Shown here: piece by piece, positions 55,201-63,115 of the stretch
Numbering within the stretch: the first letter of the stretch is position 1
Layout of the letters: the number at the start of each line of letters is the position of its first letter
Source of the DNA: JBBATK01 sp044228285
Lineage (GTDB): Bacteria; Bacteroidota; Ignavibacteria; Kapaibacteriales; NICIL-2
Direction: 5' to 3'
Length of the DNA stretch: 64,000 nt
Assembly (NCBI GenBank): GCA_044228285.1
Contig: JBGAVD010000001.1
Location: 558,001 to 622,000 of the forward strand
The notes under the pieces: model-generated
Database searches by the model: none
Seen by the model: only the letters and a program-made list of their open reading frames with translations
What the model was told of the DNA's origin: nothing
Made by a program: the position numbers and the translations under genes

Positions 55201-58200
55201 ATGGTATAACGCTTTGACGGGGACAGCCATCAGTGGCGCAACGAATGCTAGCTACGCAGTTCCTTCAAATCTGGGTCTTGGCACATACAAGTACATTGTA
55301 CGCGCATCGTTCCCTGGATTGACGATTAGTTCGGATACCGTAACAATCACCATTAGGTCGAATGCTTCTGTCGACATTTATGTCGTCGCAAACAATAGAA
55401 ATGATTCTACCTACTTCCAAGGAGTGTCAGCTCCACAGTTGGGCTCAACTATTTCCAATAGCGGTGGAATTAGCTTTAGCTACCAATGGTATGGTCCGAA
55501 CAGTGGCGTTGCTATTAGTGGTGCTACGAACGCAAGCTATACACCTTCTTCATCATTAAGCCCTGGCAGCTATGCATACTTCTTGCGCATAAGTGGCGGA
55601 GGTGTTGTTGTAGGTTCGGATACTGTAACCATTGTGGTTGCTACACCTCCAACAGTGAACGCATATGTGTCACCAAAGGTTAATCAGAACGATAGTAGCT
55701 ACTTCAAGTCGATGACGCCTCCAACTTTGTCGTCTACCGTAGGTGGTAACATTGGTTATCCAGTGACGTATCAATGGTACGGACCAAACAATACCAATCC
55801 AATTAGCGGAGCAACCAGTTCAAGCTTTGGAGTTCCATCGAACCTCAGTCCAGGTGTCTACAAGTACTTCGTACGCGTGAGCCTTGGTGGTTTGGTTGTT
55901 GGATCTGATACAGTGACCATTACCATTTTGCCAGACCCAAGCGTCATAGCTTATGTATCTCCTGTAGTTACGCAGAAGGATACTACCTATTATCAAGGTC
56001 AGACACCTCCAGTACTCGCGTCACAGTTGACAAATTCATCAGCAGTTAACCCTCAGTATCAGTGGTTTAGTGTTGAGAGTGGTGTTATAAGTGGTGCAAC
56101 AAATTCAACCTATGGCATTCCTGCTCAAGCACCTGCAGGCACGCATCACTTCTATGTACGAGTAACATTCCCTGGACTTAGCATCCTGTCGGATAGCTTG
56201 ACCGTAACCATACTCAGCGCACCACATATTGAAGCATGGATCAGTGGTACGAACCACTCGTATAGCATCTCTGTTTGTGCGGGCCAATCGAATGTTGGTC
56301 TCACGAGTCAAGTAACAGGTGGTTCAACACCGATCACGTATCAGTGGTTCCTTGGCACGAGTGCAATTAGTGGCGCAACAAACAGCGATTACACAACTCC
56401 ATCGTCACTCAGTCCTGGCAGCTACTCGTACACAGTACGTGCAACCAGTGGAGGGCTAAACTTCACTTCAAACACCGTGATGGTGGTAGTCAATGCACTG
56501 CCAAATCCTCAGATTCAGCTTCAGAGTGGCAGTACAAGCTTCTGCGCATTATCACAAACCACGGCTACATTGCGGTCTGCGTTTACCTATGCAAGCTATC
56601 AGTGGAGTGTTAACGGCAATGCAATCAGCGGCGCAACAGCACGGAATTACACTATACCATCCACATTGAACCCTGGGAACTATACATACAGTTTGAGCGT
56701 GGTTGACGCCTATGGCTGCGCGGCTAGCTGTTCAGGCTCATCAAACATGACGATTGTTGTTCGCGAGTTGCCAAATCCAACGATACAAGTGCAAAGTGGC
56801 TCAACATCATACTGTGCGAATTCTTCAATAGCAACGACACTGAGCACACAGACAGGATATACATCCTATCAATGGAGGCGCAATGGTCAAAGCGTTAGCG
56901 GAGCAACGAATGCTCTATATAGCTTGCCGTCGAGTCTAAGCGCGGGAACGCATACCTATACGGTAACTGTAGTAGACAGCAATGGTTGTACTGGTAGTTC
57001 CACAAGTGGAGTGACGGTTACTATAAGCTCGATTCCAAGTGTAACATTATCTTCCTACTCTCAAACTCAGTGTGTGGGCTACACAGGATGCTTGCCTGTA
57101 TTCGTTTCAGCGAGCGGTTGCTCGGCACCACCAAGCTACCAGTGGAAGGTGAACGGTGTTGTGCAAAGTGGCGCGACAGCATCTTTGTTTTACATGCCAA
57201 CCGGTTATAGTGTCGGAAGCTACTCAGTCGTTGGAGTTGTTAGCTGTGGTAGCTGTACCGTGAGCTCAAACCCAATGACGTTCACAGTTCAGGCGCTACC
57301 AAGCGTTACCTTATCTTCCTCGTCGCAAAATCTCTGTGCTGGCTATACTGTGTCAACTGCGGTTAGCGCCGTCGTCAGTTCTTGCACAGCTAATCCGACC
57401 TATCAGTGGCTGTTGAATGGCAATGCCATTCAAGGTGCAACTGCTTCGAGTTATAGTATTCCTAGTGGCTGGTCAGTTGGCACCTATGTGCTGAGTGTTC
57501 AAGTGAACTGCGGCGCATGTGCTGTTGTGTCATCAGCTCATACAGTTAGTGTCAGTCAAGCACCTAACGTGAGCGTTAGCTTGAATTCAGGCTCGCAGAA
57601 CCTCTGCGTTGGATATGCGAATGGTCCACAATTTAGCTCGACTGTGAGTGGCTGTAGTTCTACAGCAAGTTATCAATGGTACCTCAATGGCAGTGCGATT
57701 TCGGCTGCGACGAGCAGTACGTATTCAGTCCCAGCTGGACTGAATGCTGGCAGCTACTCATACCAGCTAGAAGTGGTCTGCGGAGCATGTACCAAGGCGT
57801 CAAATGCTCTCACTATCGTTGTTGCTGAGCAACCAACAGTGAGTCTTTCAACAAACAGTCAATCCGTTTGTACTGGATACACCAGTTCAGCAGCTATTGC
57901 TGCAACCGTTTACGGCTGTAGTTCAACAGCGAGCTTCCAGTGGTCAGTCGATGGTGTAGCTCAAGCAGGTGCAACATCTGCGGTATTTAGCGCGCCTACA
58001 GGTCTTGGTGTTGGTACACACAATATTCAACTCGCCGTTAGTTGTGGTAATTGCACCACAAACTCTGGAGTATCGAGCTTTATTGTTGGTACACAGCCAG
58101 CAGTGACGCTAAGTACGACCTCAACGGCACTGTGCACCGGATACACGAGCGGCCCAGTGATAAGCGCGACGGTTGCAGGCTGCTCATCAACAGCCAATTA

Positions 58201-61200
58201 TCAGTGGTACCTCAATTCGTCCGCAATCTCAGGAGCGACCTCTTCAAGCTACACGGTTCCAACAGGATTGGCAGCCGGCAGTTATGGATACTCTGTATCT
58301 GTTCAGTGCGGTTCATGTTCAGCAAGTTCCTCTACAACGTCAATAACTATTTCTGCAGCTCCAAGCGTGAGCTTGAGCCCGAGTACTCAGACTGTCTGCG
58401 TAGGTTATTCGAACTGCACACAGCTCAGTGCGAGTGTAAGTGGCTGTTCAGGAAACGCTAGCTATCAATGGAAGAAGAACGGTACAACGATCAGCGGTGC
58501 AACATCTAGCACCTACTCCGTGCCTTCTGGTTTGGAAGTAGGAAGCTATACGTTCAGCGTGATTGTTAGCTGCGGTAACTGTTCCGTTACCTCAGCAAGT
58601 TCAAGTTTTGTGGTGAACAACGCACCTTCAGTGACAGTAAGTCCAAGTTCTCAAACGGTCTGTGTTAATTATACAAGCACTGAGACTCTTGGCGCAAGCG
58701 TGAGTGGTTGCAGTGGCAATCCAAGTTATCAATGGAAGCGCAACGGCACAGCTATCAGTGGTGCAACGAACGCCACCTATACCATCCCAACTGGATACAA
58801 CTGTGGATCCAATAGCTTCACAGTGGTAGTGAATTGTGGTGGTTGCAGTGCAACTTCGAATGCTTCATCTATGGTTGTTACGAACGCTCCGACTATCGTT
58901 GTGAGTCCTTCGTCGCAGACACTCTGTGGTGGCTATAGTAGCTCAACAACTATCAGCGCCTCTGTAACCGGATGCTCTGGTAATCCTCGCTACCAGTGGA
59001 AGAAGAATGGTACTTCCATCAACGGAGCAACAAATGTTACGTACACCATTCCAACTGGTTTGTCGAACGGTACGTACAATTATACGCTCACCGTAAACTG
59101 TGGCAATTGTAGCGCTTGTAGTGCAACATCTGCCGCGTCGACTGTAATCGTCAATGGACAAGTGTCTGTGAGTGTTAGCAGTAGCGCTAGTGATCTTTGT
59201 GCTGGCTATAGCTCTAGCCCAACGCTCAGCGCAAGCCTGAGTGGTTGCAGTGGTAGCGCCAGCTACCAGTGGAAGTTGAACGGCAGTGCAATTAGTGGAG
59301 CTACCGCTTCGACCTACAACGTGCCTACCGGCTTGTCGGTTGGAAGTTATGCGTACACTGTAGCAGTGGTCTGCGGAAACTGCAGCAGCACATCGGCAAC
59401 AAAGACCATAAGCGTAAGTGCATCACCAAGCATCAGCATTACACCGGGATCTCAAACAGTATGCACCGGTTACAATAGCTGCAGTACATTGACTTCGAGT
59501 TTGTCTGGTTGCACAACAGCAACGTATCAGTGGTACCACAATGGTTCAGCTATTAGCGGTGCTACTGGAGCGAATTATACCGTTCCCACTTCACTCGCAG
59601 TCGGAGTACATAGCTACTATGTGATAGCGACATCCGGTGGATGTTCTGCAACGTCGAATACTGCTACTATAACCGTAAATGGTCAAGCTTCAGTGAGTTT
59701 GAGTCCAAGCAGTCAGAGTCTCTGCCTTGGCTACTCTAGCGCGACACAATTGACCGTTACTACCTCGAATTGTAGTGGCAGCGCTAGCTATCAATGGAAG
59801 CGCAATGGTAGTGTCGTGAGTGGCGCAACAGCTTCAAGCTATACACTGCCAACGGGACTTGCCGCAGGAAGCTATAGCTATACAGTGGTAGTTAGTTGCG
59901 GTGGATGTACAACAACATCTAACGCCGCGGTAGTAGTTGTGAGTAGTCCGCCAAGTGTAAGTGTTGGACCTGCTACTCAAACATTGTGTTATGGTTACTC
60001 AAGTGCTCAAAGCTTGAGTGCGACGGTAAGCGGTTGCAGTGGCACTCCTAGTTATCAGTGGCGAATGAATGGCAATGCTATCTCAGGTGCAACTTCTTCA
60101 AGCTACTCTATACCACAAGGACTTGCGGTCGGCAGCTACAGCTTCGTCGTCGATGTTAGTTTTGGTGGTTGTATCGTTAGTTCATCAACCATGACTGTTG
60201 TTGTCTCGCAGGCACAAGGATTTACTCTCTCAGTCGTTTCCGGTTCAACAGATCTTTGCACCGGCTACACAGCGGCTTGCACAAACTTCTCTGCAGGGTC
60301 TATCTTCTGCAGTGCAACAGCAACATATCAGTGGTATGTAAATGGTTCTGCAATCAGTGGTGCAACTACAACGCAGTTCGCTGTACCAGCAGGTTTGGCA
60401 GCGGGTACCTACAACTATTCAATGACTTATACATGCGGTGCGTGTACTGTTGCATCATCGAATGTACTGACATTGAACGTTGCTTCCGTGCCAGCACCTA
60501 GCATAGTTTCAAGTGTTAATAGTTACTGCTCAGGTTCAACCACTACAGCTCTGTTATCAACAGCGGGTGGCAGCTTCAGCTCATACCAATGGAATCTCAA
60601 TGGCTCTGCTATCAGCGGAGCAACCGCGGCTAGCTACCAAATGCCAGTTGGTTTAAGTGCCGGGAACTATAGCTACACCGTAACCGTCAGCAATGGTTCC
60701 TGTTCAAGCACTTCCGCAGCAAAAGTTATTAGCGTAACACAGGGACTCAGTGCAAGTGTAAGCTGTTCTGGACCTAGCATTTGTGCTGGTTCAAGCGCTT
60801 CAGTTGTGTTTAGTCTCACGGGCGGCAGTAGTTCAAGCTGGACACTCGTCTACTCGAACGGAACACAACAGTTCACCGTTTCTAACATCAGTGGCTCAAG
60901 CTTTACGCTAGCTGTCTCACCAAGTTATACAACAACCTACAGCATTGTTTCTGTGAGCGCTGGCGGTTGTACAACAACGGGCGGTGGTTCCACAACAGTA
61001 ACGGTTGGTCAAAGTCCATCTTCTCAGACTATTGGTTCAGTGGATGGTAGTCCAGGTTCTGCATGCTTTGGAACGAGCCAGGTCTATACTATTCCATCTG
61101 CAGTGAGTGGTAACACCTATGTGTGGTCCGTCATCTCATCTGTCAGCGGAATAAGTTCTACACAGAACTCTAATACACAGTTTACCGTAAACTATCCTGA

Positions 61201-62974
61201 GCAGTGTAGCAGTGGTTCCTATACGGTTACGATCAAGCTTGTTGAAACATCCTCAACAGGTTGTGCTCGAACAAACACTATCACAACGAATGTCATTGCT
61301 CCACCTAACGTACTTAGTCCGCTGGTTGGAAACAGTACTCTATGTTTAGGTCAATCTACAACGATCAGTATTCCATCACCTCAAACTGGTGTGAGCTACA
61401 GCCTATATAAGGGTTCTACCCAGATCGGCAGCACATTAGCATCGACAGGAGCAGTGTCGTGGACCCTCAGTCCAACAAGTGTTGGCAGTGTGACTTATAC
61501 TGTCAAGGCTGTGAACGCGAGTGGCTGCAGTGCAACTATGAATACGGTAAGTATCAACGTGATTACAGCTCCAAGCGTTTCGATTTCGAGCGAAGAAACA
61601 TCAGTATGTCCTGGTACTCAAGGCTCAGTGAGCTTCAGTTTCACAGGTCAGGGACCTTGGACCTTGACATACAAGATTGGTTCAGGATCGAATATCACCG
61701 TGAATACCTCGGCGAATCCGTACACAATTACACAAACTCTGAACGCGAGCACAGTATTCACTGTTATATCCGTTCAAAACTCGACGTGTAGTGGAACGAT
61801 AAGTGGCTCGACGAGCTTGACTCTCAGTGTTGCGGAGATCCCAACACAGAGCTTCTGTATGGGCTTTGCTGGAGATGATGCGACGGTGAATGGTAACAGT
61901 AAGGTTACCTCGTGGGACAACTACGCAGGCACAGGATCGAACTTCCCGAATGGAAGTGTCAATACATCGAGCGATGGTGCACGTCCGCAGAAGTATCCAA
62001 ACTATTCGGCACTGAACGGTCATGCGGGTATCTACTTCGATGGCAATGATCAGCCGGTCAGCGTAAGCGTCAACACCGGCTCTGGTATCAGCGGTGGAAG
62101 TCAGAAATCATGGTTTATGGTATACCGGCCAGCATCTTCCGCTATGTCATACAGCCGACAAGTCATTTACAAGCAAGGTGATGAGAATCACGGTTTCTGC
62201 GTGTACGTGATCAATCGCGTGATTTACTACGGTGCGTGGAACAACCAGAACTGTAGTGGTTCCTGTACAAACAAGTGGTCTGTATTCCAGAACACTGGCT
62301 TCTGCGTCACTCCAGGAAACAACTATCTCTTGCAGATGGTGTACAACGGAAACGCTTCTTCATCGAACAGACTTCGGTTCTCGATTAATGGATCGGTATA
62401 CACACCTTCGTCAACGGCTGGAACGAGCATGAGCTACTCAGGTGATGCCGTCAGTATTGGTGGTAAGGTTGGTAATACCAGATTCCACGATATGGCAAGT
62501 GTAAACGACTGCACGCAGTATCCAATCAGTAGCACGAAGATTGCGGAAGTGTTATTGTACAACACCAGCGATGCAACAGTGCGTAATCAAGTGTGGTGCG
62601 TGTTGAAGAGCAAATATGGCTTCAGCGGTCTTGGCAATAATCCAATCGGTGCAATGGCTAAGGGCGGAGTTGAAGACGAGTTCGTTGCCGGTGAGGCAGT
62701 AAGTGTTCCTACGTACGAGTTGAGTGAGTCACAGCCAAACCCTGCTCGTGATTATGCAATGTTCAACTTGAGCGTTGAGAGTCAGCAACGTGTTCGCATC
62801 TGTGTTTTGAGTGAGATCGGACAGGAAATGGCCGTTGTGTACCATGGTGTACTTAGTCGTGGATCATTCAATCCAATCAACGTAGAGACTGCTCGACTTG
62901 CGAGCGGCGCTTATATCCTTCGTGTTGAAGGAGAGGACTTTGTAAGCTATCGTAGCTTCATTGTCGTTCACTAA
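46277..62974 (+). CDS. Giant T9SS surface protein (5565 aa) with Ig-like repeats
   Basis: A single uninterrupted frame of 5565 codons. It opens with a signal peptide (MNSRHIFFVCSFVILVLMST, ending in VQA). Residues about 25-620 look like a right-handed parallel beta-helix (starting TQWYVSPSGSNTNTGLSTSS; a second start near IQRAIDAASSGDSVFVQQGT). Mixed Ig/PKD-like domains run to about 1216. An orphan 96-residue unit starts at 1217, then seven A-B-C triads of about 287 residues (1313-3318). A Cys-rich array of thirteen units of about 88 residues spans 3587-4738. Further Ig-like domains lead to a LamG/concanavalin-like domain (about 5195-5455; GHAGIYFDGNDQPVSV, SWFMVYRPAS). It ends in a T9SS type A sorting domain (about 5480-5565; QPNPARDYAMFNL, SGAYILRV, final SFIVVH). 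It is exported by T9SS and probably surface-attached, as a giant adhesin or matrix protein; the role is inference. A perfect hairpin terminator follows. Confidence 0.92.
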   Translation: MNSRHIFFVCSFVILVLMSTVVQATQWYVSPSGSNTNTGLSTSSPWKNIQFANDTASVANGDTLNLMSGSFAELVNITKSITLRAYNGNSVTLTAPGSASNAALVTISAPNVSVIGLSLDVNAPKATVGVFALNRANLSLVSNTILRSSSGGSFSVTSTNINETFASAAVVFVGDNASPWESISLQSNTLGSSSNSFERGVWMRATSGTIGGANSGLGNTISGSAYDMLCQFAGSANLSISNNTFNGAGLVIDEPNVFSTVSGYSVSVSTNTFSPSSNSFAQSLLIRHNYQNSTTVNVNSNYFSGHKVAVVSAGSAGVNIASNGFVPGDNNATHIRVNSAFSNSTSNFVQNSVSITANSFNAGSSNGVRAIELLDGNAGQSGQPSPSYSSVTIGTNSGNNSFFAGLAGFIRLASGFSQNVDASQNLFGALSASPASTASLSLSQLFDVENKIDHRIDYSALGLVTYASAKKFVTQNSYLSGFTTTPSIQRAIDAASSGDSVFVQQGTYAEAIALSAGISLCGDQLSSSMPTTILDVNNNTAISSSGSANKSVSRFELRINSGAQGRFGVISNNASNSGGVLLDFCSFRRNSALVGGMSLPGSVGIDVPASIDDGNDYSGSIGKFSVSNILGCPVTYTLSALTESPCETDSLILFLSGNQSTVSYSLSVNGVNLACAQSVTNDGRRRFAVPSMGAGEYQIQVRGTLGSCVVTMSGSPTLTAFTPQTPALSLNSLNQVLCSGNAGQITVINSEPLASYAVLDGSTVVVTPKPGNNGSIVFNLPASLFPPSGTKNFSVRASSIGNANCVAATASGNPDGAAFNVYPLPAAPVITTNNPNACSPGGSASIIVVNAEAGYTYQVVDGNTAVYSVTATTSGVFNINNIPVTPAVPGLGLGARTVRVYAINPSNNNCRVLSTNALTITVSQKPTKPQMATGTTTQSYCESGSGITAQLWVANGDAGLVYTVIDSTTRQVRATASGQSGMFAINVPGLNASGSVYKLFVIATNTTSGCESDGSVMNYITVSPIPHPVLSLTGSSQTGSIVVSACLGYSVGYALTSTTDMGNATNQWYVNNTVISGATSSSYTVPTGLNLGTYVYTLRQTSPLGCVGISNTFTFTVAQNLSVTASVQGGGSSASFFTGSSSTATLTTSVSPSGMNPSYQWLKDGNAISGATAATYVVPNTTSPGTYQFKVVCTTSSGCSTTSNAITVTVWAQPTLHIFVQANNRSDSSYAAGVNPPVLASTLSGSQGFTPSWQWYGPNNNNLAISGASSSTYTPASNLTPGVYQYILRATLGGVTVGSDTVTITVLTPATLDIYVAANNRNDSTYFVALPTPLLSSTIGQQNNIVFSYQWYGPNGSTAIAGASSASYAPPSNLSVGTYRYYAKISGGGQLVGSDTVVLTVLALPTLNAYVSPNVNQNDTTYFRSVNPPTLASALSNSNGYPVSYQWYGPNNTNPIGGATSQTFGVPSALSPGTYKYFVRATLGGVIISSDTITITILPDPVISGYVSPNTTQKDTSYFSGITPATLASVLTNNASKTPLYQWYSVESSAAISGATNSSYTVAANLSVGLHRYYVKASFPGLTIGSDTLSVTILQPASVDIYFVSNNRNDSTQYQGLSAPIIGSTITNSGSVVFSYQWYGPNSSTPISGATASTCGPVSNLTPGSYNYFLRISGGGVVVGSDTVVLTIAAPPTVNAYVVPDIAKNDTTYFQSVNPPTLSSQLNGNLGYPVSYQWYGPNNTNPISGATSQTFGVPAGLSPGTYKYFVRATLGGLVVASDTITVTILADPTMIAYIDPIQTQKTASFFQNAQAPTLATQLFDNNGVVPAYQWYDAGSGAAISGQTNSVYVLSNTLAVGTYTYIARATFPGLTIQSDTLTVHVLSAASVDIYFAANNRNDSTHFVGLNSPSIASTISNDGGVVFSYQWYGPNSSSAISGATNSTYTPASGMSVGSYDYYLVISGGGVSVQSDTVRLTIVPAPSLSAYVSPNPGQTDSTYFQSVNPPTLASQLSGNIGYPVSYQWYGPNGTNPIAGETNSSYGVPTNLSPGTYTYTVQATLGGLTVGSQTVTITILADPSIVDYIVPNTTQKDSTYYAGLNAPVLGTLLQNASSLSPSYQWYAAESGVAISGATNSTLSLFNTLSVGTHKYYTRAIFPGLTISSDTVQLTVLSAAAVDIFVVQNGRNDSTYYQGLSAPELGSTISNSGGVTFTYQWYGPNSTAAISGATSSTYTPSSSASPGTYKYFLRISGGGIVVGSDTVTLTVAAPPTVNAYISPNVNKNDSTYFRSMQPPTLSSVVGGNIGYPVSYQWYGPNSTNPIGGASNSSYNVPSNLSPGTYKYFVRVTLGGVVVGSDTVTVVVLPDPSIVAYISPVVTKKDTSYFAVSGPVTLSRVLSNNNSKTPSYQWYSVETSAAVTGATNISYTVPTNLSTGTHRYFVKATFPGLVITSDTVSVTILAPFSADIFVVANGRNDSTYYQGVNAPQLGSLLSGAGSLILSYQWYGPNSASAIGGATNSTYTPSSNLTPGVYKYFLRVTALGLTIGSDTVTITVAARPVADAFVEPNAAQNDSTFFRALTPPSLSVQISGNLGYPISYQWYGPNNTNPISGATTGTYDVPSNMTPGTYKYFVRATLGGIVVSSDTLTIVVLPNPTIAAYVAPNVAKKDSTYFQSVSPVTLGSVLTNNASKTPSYQWYTVASGLISGATQSSYTLPNAPAVGVYKYIVKATFPGLTISSDTVTITILPSAYVDIYVVANNRDDSTYYRGLNAPLLGSTIGNSGGVTFSYQWYGPNSSVAIVGATNATYTPPSSLGVGVQKYFLRISGGGVTIASDTVRLTIAPLPTANAYVSPNVSLNDSTYFRSVNPPVLSTLVGGNLGYPVAYQWYGPNSSTPISGATNASYAVPNLAPGTYKYFSRCTLGGVVVGSDTITITVLPDPTLVAYVAPTVTKKDSTYYLGMNAPTLASVLANNASRTPSYQWYNALTGTAISGATNASYAVPSNLGLGTYKYIVRASFPGLTISSDTVTITIRSNASVDIYVVANNRNDSTYFQGVSAPQLGSTISNSGGISFSYQWYGPNSGVAISGATNASYTPSSSLSPGSYAYFLRISGGGVVVGSDTVTIVVATPPTVNAYVSPKVNQNDSSYFKSMTPPTLSSTVGGNIGYPVTYQWYGPNNTNPISGATSSSFGVPSNLSPGVYKYFVRVSLGGLVVGSDTVTITILPDPSVIAYVSPVVTQKDTTYYQGQTPPVLASQLTNSSAVNPQYQWFSVESGVISGATNSTYGIPAQAPAGTHHFYVRVTFPGLSILSDSLTVTILSAPHIEAWISGTNHSYSISVCAGQSNVGLTSQVTGGSTPITYQWFLGTSAISGATNSDYTTPSSLSPGSYSYTVRATSGGLNFTSNTVMVVVNALPNPQIQLQSGSTSFCALSQTTATLRSAFTYASYQWSVNGNAISGATARNYTIPSTLNPGNYTYSLSVVDAYGCAASCSGSSNMTIVVRELPNPTIQVQSGSTSYCANSSIATTLSTQTGYTSYQWRRNGQSVSGATNALYSLPSSLSAGTHTYTVTVVDSNGCTGSSTSGVTVTISSIPSVTLSSYSQTQCVGYTGCLPVFVSASGCSAPPSYQWKVNGVVQSGATASLFYMPTGYSVGSYSVVGVVSCGSCTVSSNPMTFTVQALPSVTLSSSSQNLCAGYTVSTAVSAVVSSCTANPTYQWLLNGNAIQGATASSYSIPSGWSVGTYVLSVQVNCGACAVVSSAHTVSVSQAPNVSVSLNSGSQNLCVGYANGPQFSSTVSGCSSTASYQWYLNGSAISAATSSTYSVPAGLNAGSYSYQLEVVCGACTKASNALTIVVAEQPTVSLSTNSQSVCTGYTSSAAIAATVYGCSSTASFQWSVDGVAQAGATSAVFSAPTGLGVGTHNIQLAVSCGNCTTNSGVSSFIVGTQPAVTLSTTSTALCTGYTSGPVISATVAGCSSTANYQWYLNSSAISGATSSSYTVPTGLAAGSYGYSVSVQCGSCSASSSTTSITISAAPSVSLSPSTQTVCVGYSNCTQLSASVSGCSGNASYQWKKNGTTISGATSSTYSVPSGLEVGSYTFSVIVSCGNCSVTSASSSFVVNNAPSVTVSPSSQTVCVNYTSTETLGASVSGCSGNPSYQWKRNGTAISGATNATYTIPTGYNCGSNSFTVVVNCGGCSATSNASSMVVTNAPTIVVSPSSQTLCGGYSSSTTISASVTGCSGNPRYQWKKNGTSINGATNVTYTIPTGLSNGTYNYTLTVNCGNCSACSATSAASTVIVNGQVSVSVSSSASDLCAGYSSSPTLSASLSGCSGSASYQWKLNGSAISGATASTYNVPTGLSVGSYAYTVAVVCGNCSSTSATKTISVSASPSISITPGSQTVCTGYNSCSTLTSSLSGCTTATYQWYHNGSAISGATGANYTVPTSLAVGVHSYYVIATSGGCSATSNTATITVNGQASVSLSPSSQSLCLGYSSATQLTVTTSNCSGSASYQWKRNGSVVSGATASSYTLPTGLAAGSYSYTVVVSCGGCTTTSNAAVVVVSSPPSVSVGPATQTLCYGYSSAQSLSATVSGCSGTPSYQWRMNGNAISGATSSSYSIPQGLAVGSYSFVVDVSFGGCIVSSSTMTVVVSQAQGFTLSVVSGSTDLCTGYTAACTNFSAGSIFCSATATYQWYVNGSAISGATTTQFAVPAGLAAGTYNYSMTYTCGACTVASSNVLTLNVASVPAPSIVSSVNSYCSGSTTTALLSTAGGSFSSYQWNLNGSAISGATAASYQMPVGLSAGNYSYTVTVSNGSCSSTSAAKVISVTQGLSASVSCSGPSICAGSSASVVFSLTGGSSSSWTLVYSNGTQQFTVSNISGSSFTLAVSPSYTTTYSIVSVSAGGCTTTGGGSTTVTVGQSPSSQTIGSVDGSPGSACFGTSQVYTIPSAVSGNTYVWSVISSVSGISSTQNSNTQFTVNYPEQCSSGSYTVTIKLVETSSTGCARTNTITTNVIAPPNVLSPLVGNSTLCLGQSTTISIPSPQTGVSYSLYKGSTQIGSTLASTGAVSWTLSPTSVGSVTYTVKAVNASGCSATMNTVSINVITAPSVSISSEETSVCPGTQGSVSFSFTGQGPWTLTYKIGSGSNITVNTSANPYTITQTLNASTVFTVISVQNSTCSGTISGSTSLTLSVAEIPTQSFCMGFAGDDATVNGNSKVTSWDNYAGTGSNFPNGSVNTSSDGARPQKYPNYSALNGHAGIYFDGNDQPVSVSVNTGSGISGGSQKSWFMVYRPASSAMSYSRQVIYKQGDENHGFCVYVINRVIYYGAWNNQNCSGSCTNKWSVFQNTGFCVTPGNNYLLQMVYNGNASSSNRLRFSINGSVYTPSSTAGTSMSYSGDAVSIGGKVGNTRFHDMASVNDCTQYPISSTKIAEVLLYNTSDATVRNQVWCVLKSKYGFSGLGNNPIGAMAKGGVEDEFVAGEAVSVPTYELSESQPNPARDYAMFNLSVESQQRVRICVLSEIGQEMAVVYHGVLSRGSFNPINVETARLASGAYILRVEGEDFVSYRSFIVVH
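50213..56230 (+). repeat. Seven tandem A-B-C Ig-like triads of 861/858 bp
   Basis: Inside the giant gene. Type A units begin DIYV-x-NNRNDSTY, type B NAYVSPNVNQNDSTYF, type C AYVSPVVTKKDTSYF; all share YQWYGPN or YQWYSVE, then ISGATNSSY and SDTVTITIL. A units start at 50213, 51074, 51935, 52796, 53657, 54515 and 55373, so the period is exactly 861 bp four times and then 858 bp. In the first triad the unit lengths are 285 (A), 288 (B) and 288 bp (C). An A-like orphan unit of 288 bp precedes (49925-50212). Copies differ at many synonymous sites, so the expansion is not recent. Confidence 0.92.
57035..60490 (+). repeat. Thirteen cysteine-rich Ig-like units of about 264 bp
   Basis: Inside the giant gene. 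Units start at 57035, 57299, 57563, 57833, 58097, 58361, 58625, 58889, 59162, 59426, 59687, 59951 and 60215; nine of the thirteen are exactly 264 bp and the others differ by 3 to 12 bp in whole codons. Each has the pattern PSVSLSPSSQTVCxGY, then GC, then YQWK-x-NGSAISGATxSxY, then CGxC. The four cysteines could form two disulfides outside the cytoplasm. Confidence 0.9.
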
Positions 62975-63029
62975 GCGACTGACAGAGGTCTCTTGGCATG
63001 TGCTTTAGGGACATACATACTTTCTAGAA

Positions 63030-63066
63030 CGAAGGCTTGCTGCTCCAGCAAGCCTTCGTATTTTAT
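63030..63066 (+). terminator. Intrinsic terminator of the giant adhesin gene
   Basis: Arms CGAAGGCTTGCTG and CAGCAAGCCTTCG are perfectly complementary over 13 bp around a three-base loop, followed by TATTTTAT. It lies 55 bp past the stop. Confidence 0.85.
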
Positions 63067-63081
63067 GGCAGGGGATGTACT

Positions 63082-63098
63082 GAGCGGCGAAGCCGCTC
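63082..63098. repeat. Short GC-rich hairpin before the VWA gene
   Basis: GAGCGGC and GCCGCTC pair over 7 bp around a GAA loop. It lies 17 bases before the next ATG, so it could affect its translation. It resembles other GC-rich stems in intergenic regions of this window. Confidence 0.45.
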
Positions 63099-63115
63099 GT
63101 TGATAAGCGACACTC

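Noticed and set aside
46277..62974. The repeat-rich region as a CRISPR array or tandem satellite DNA
   Set aside because: The repeats are in one open frame, keep codon phase, and vary at synonymous sites; there are no identical short repeats with unique spacers.
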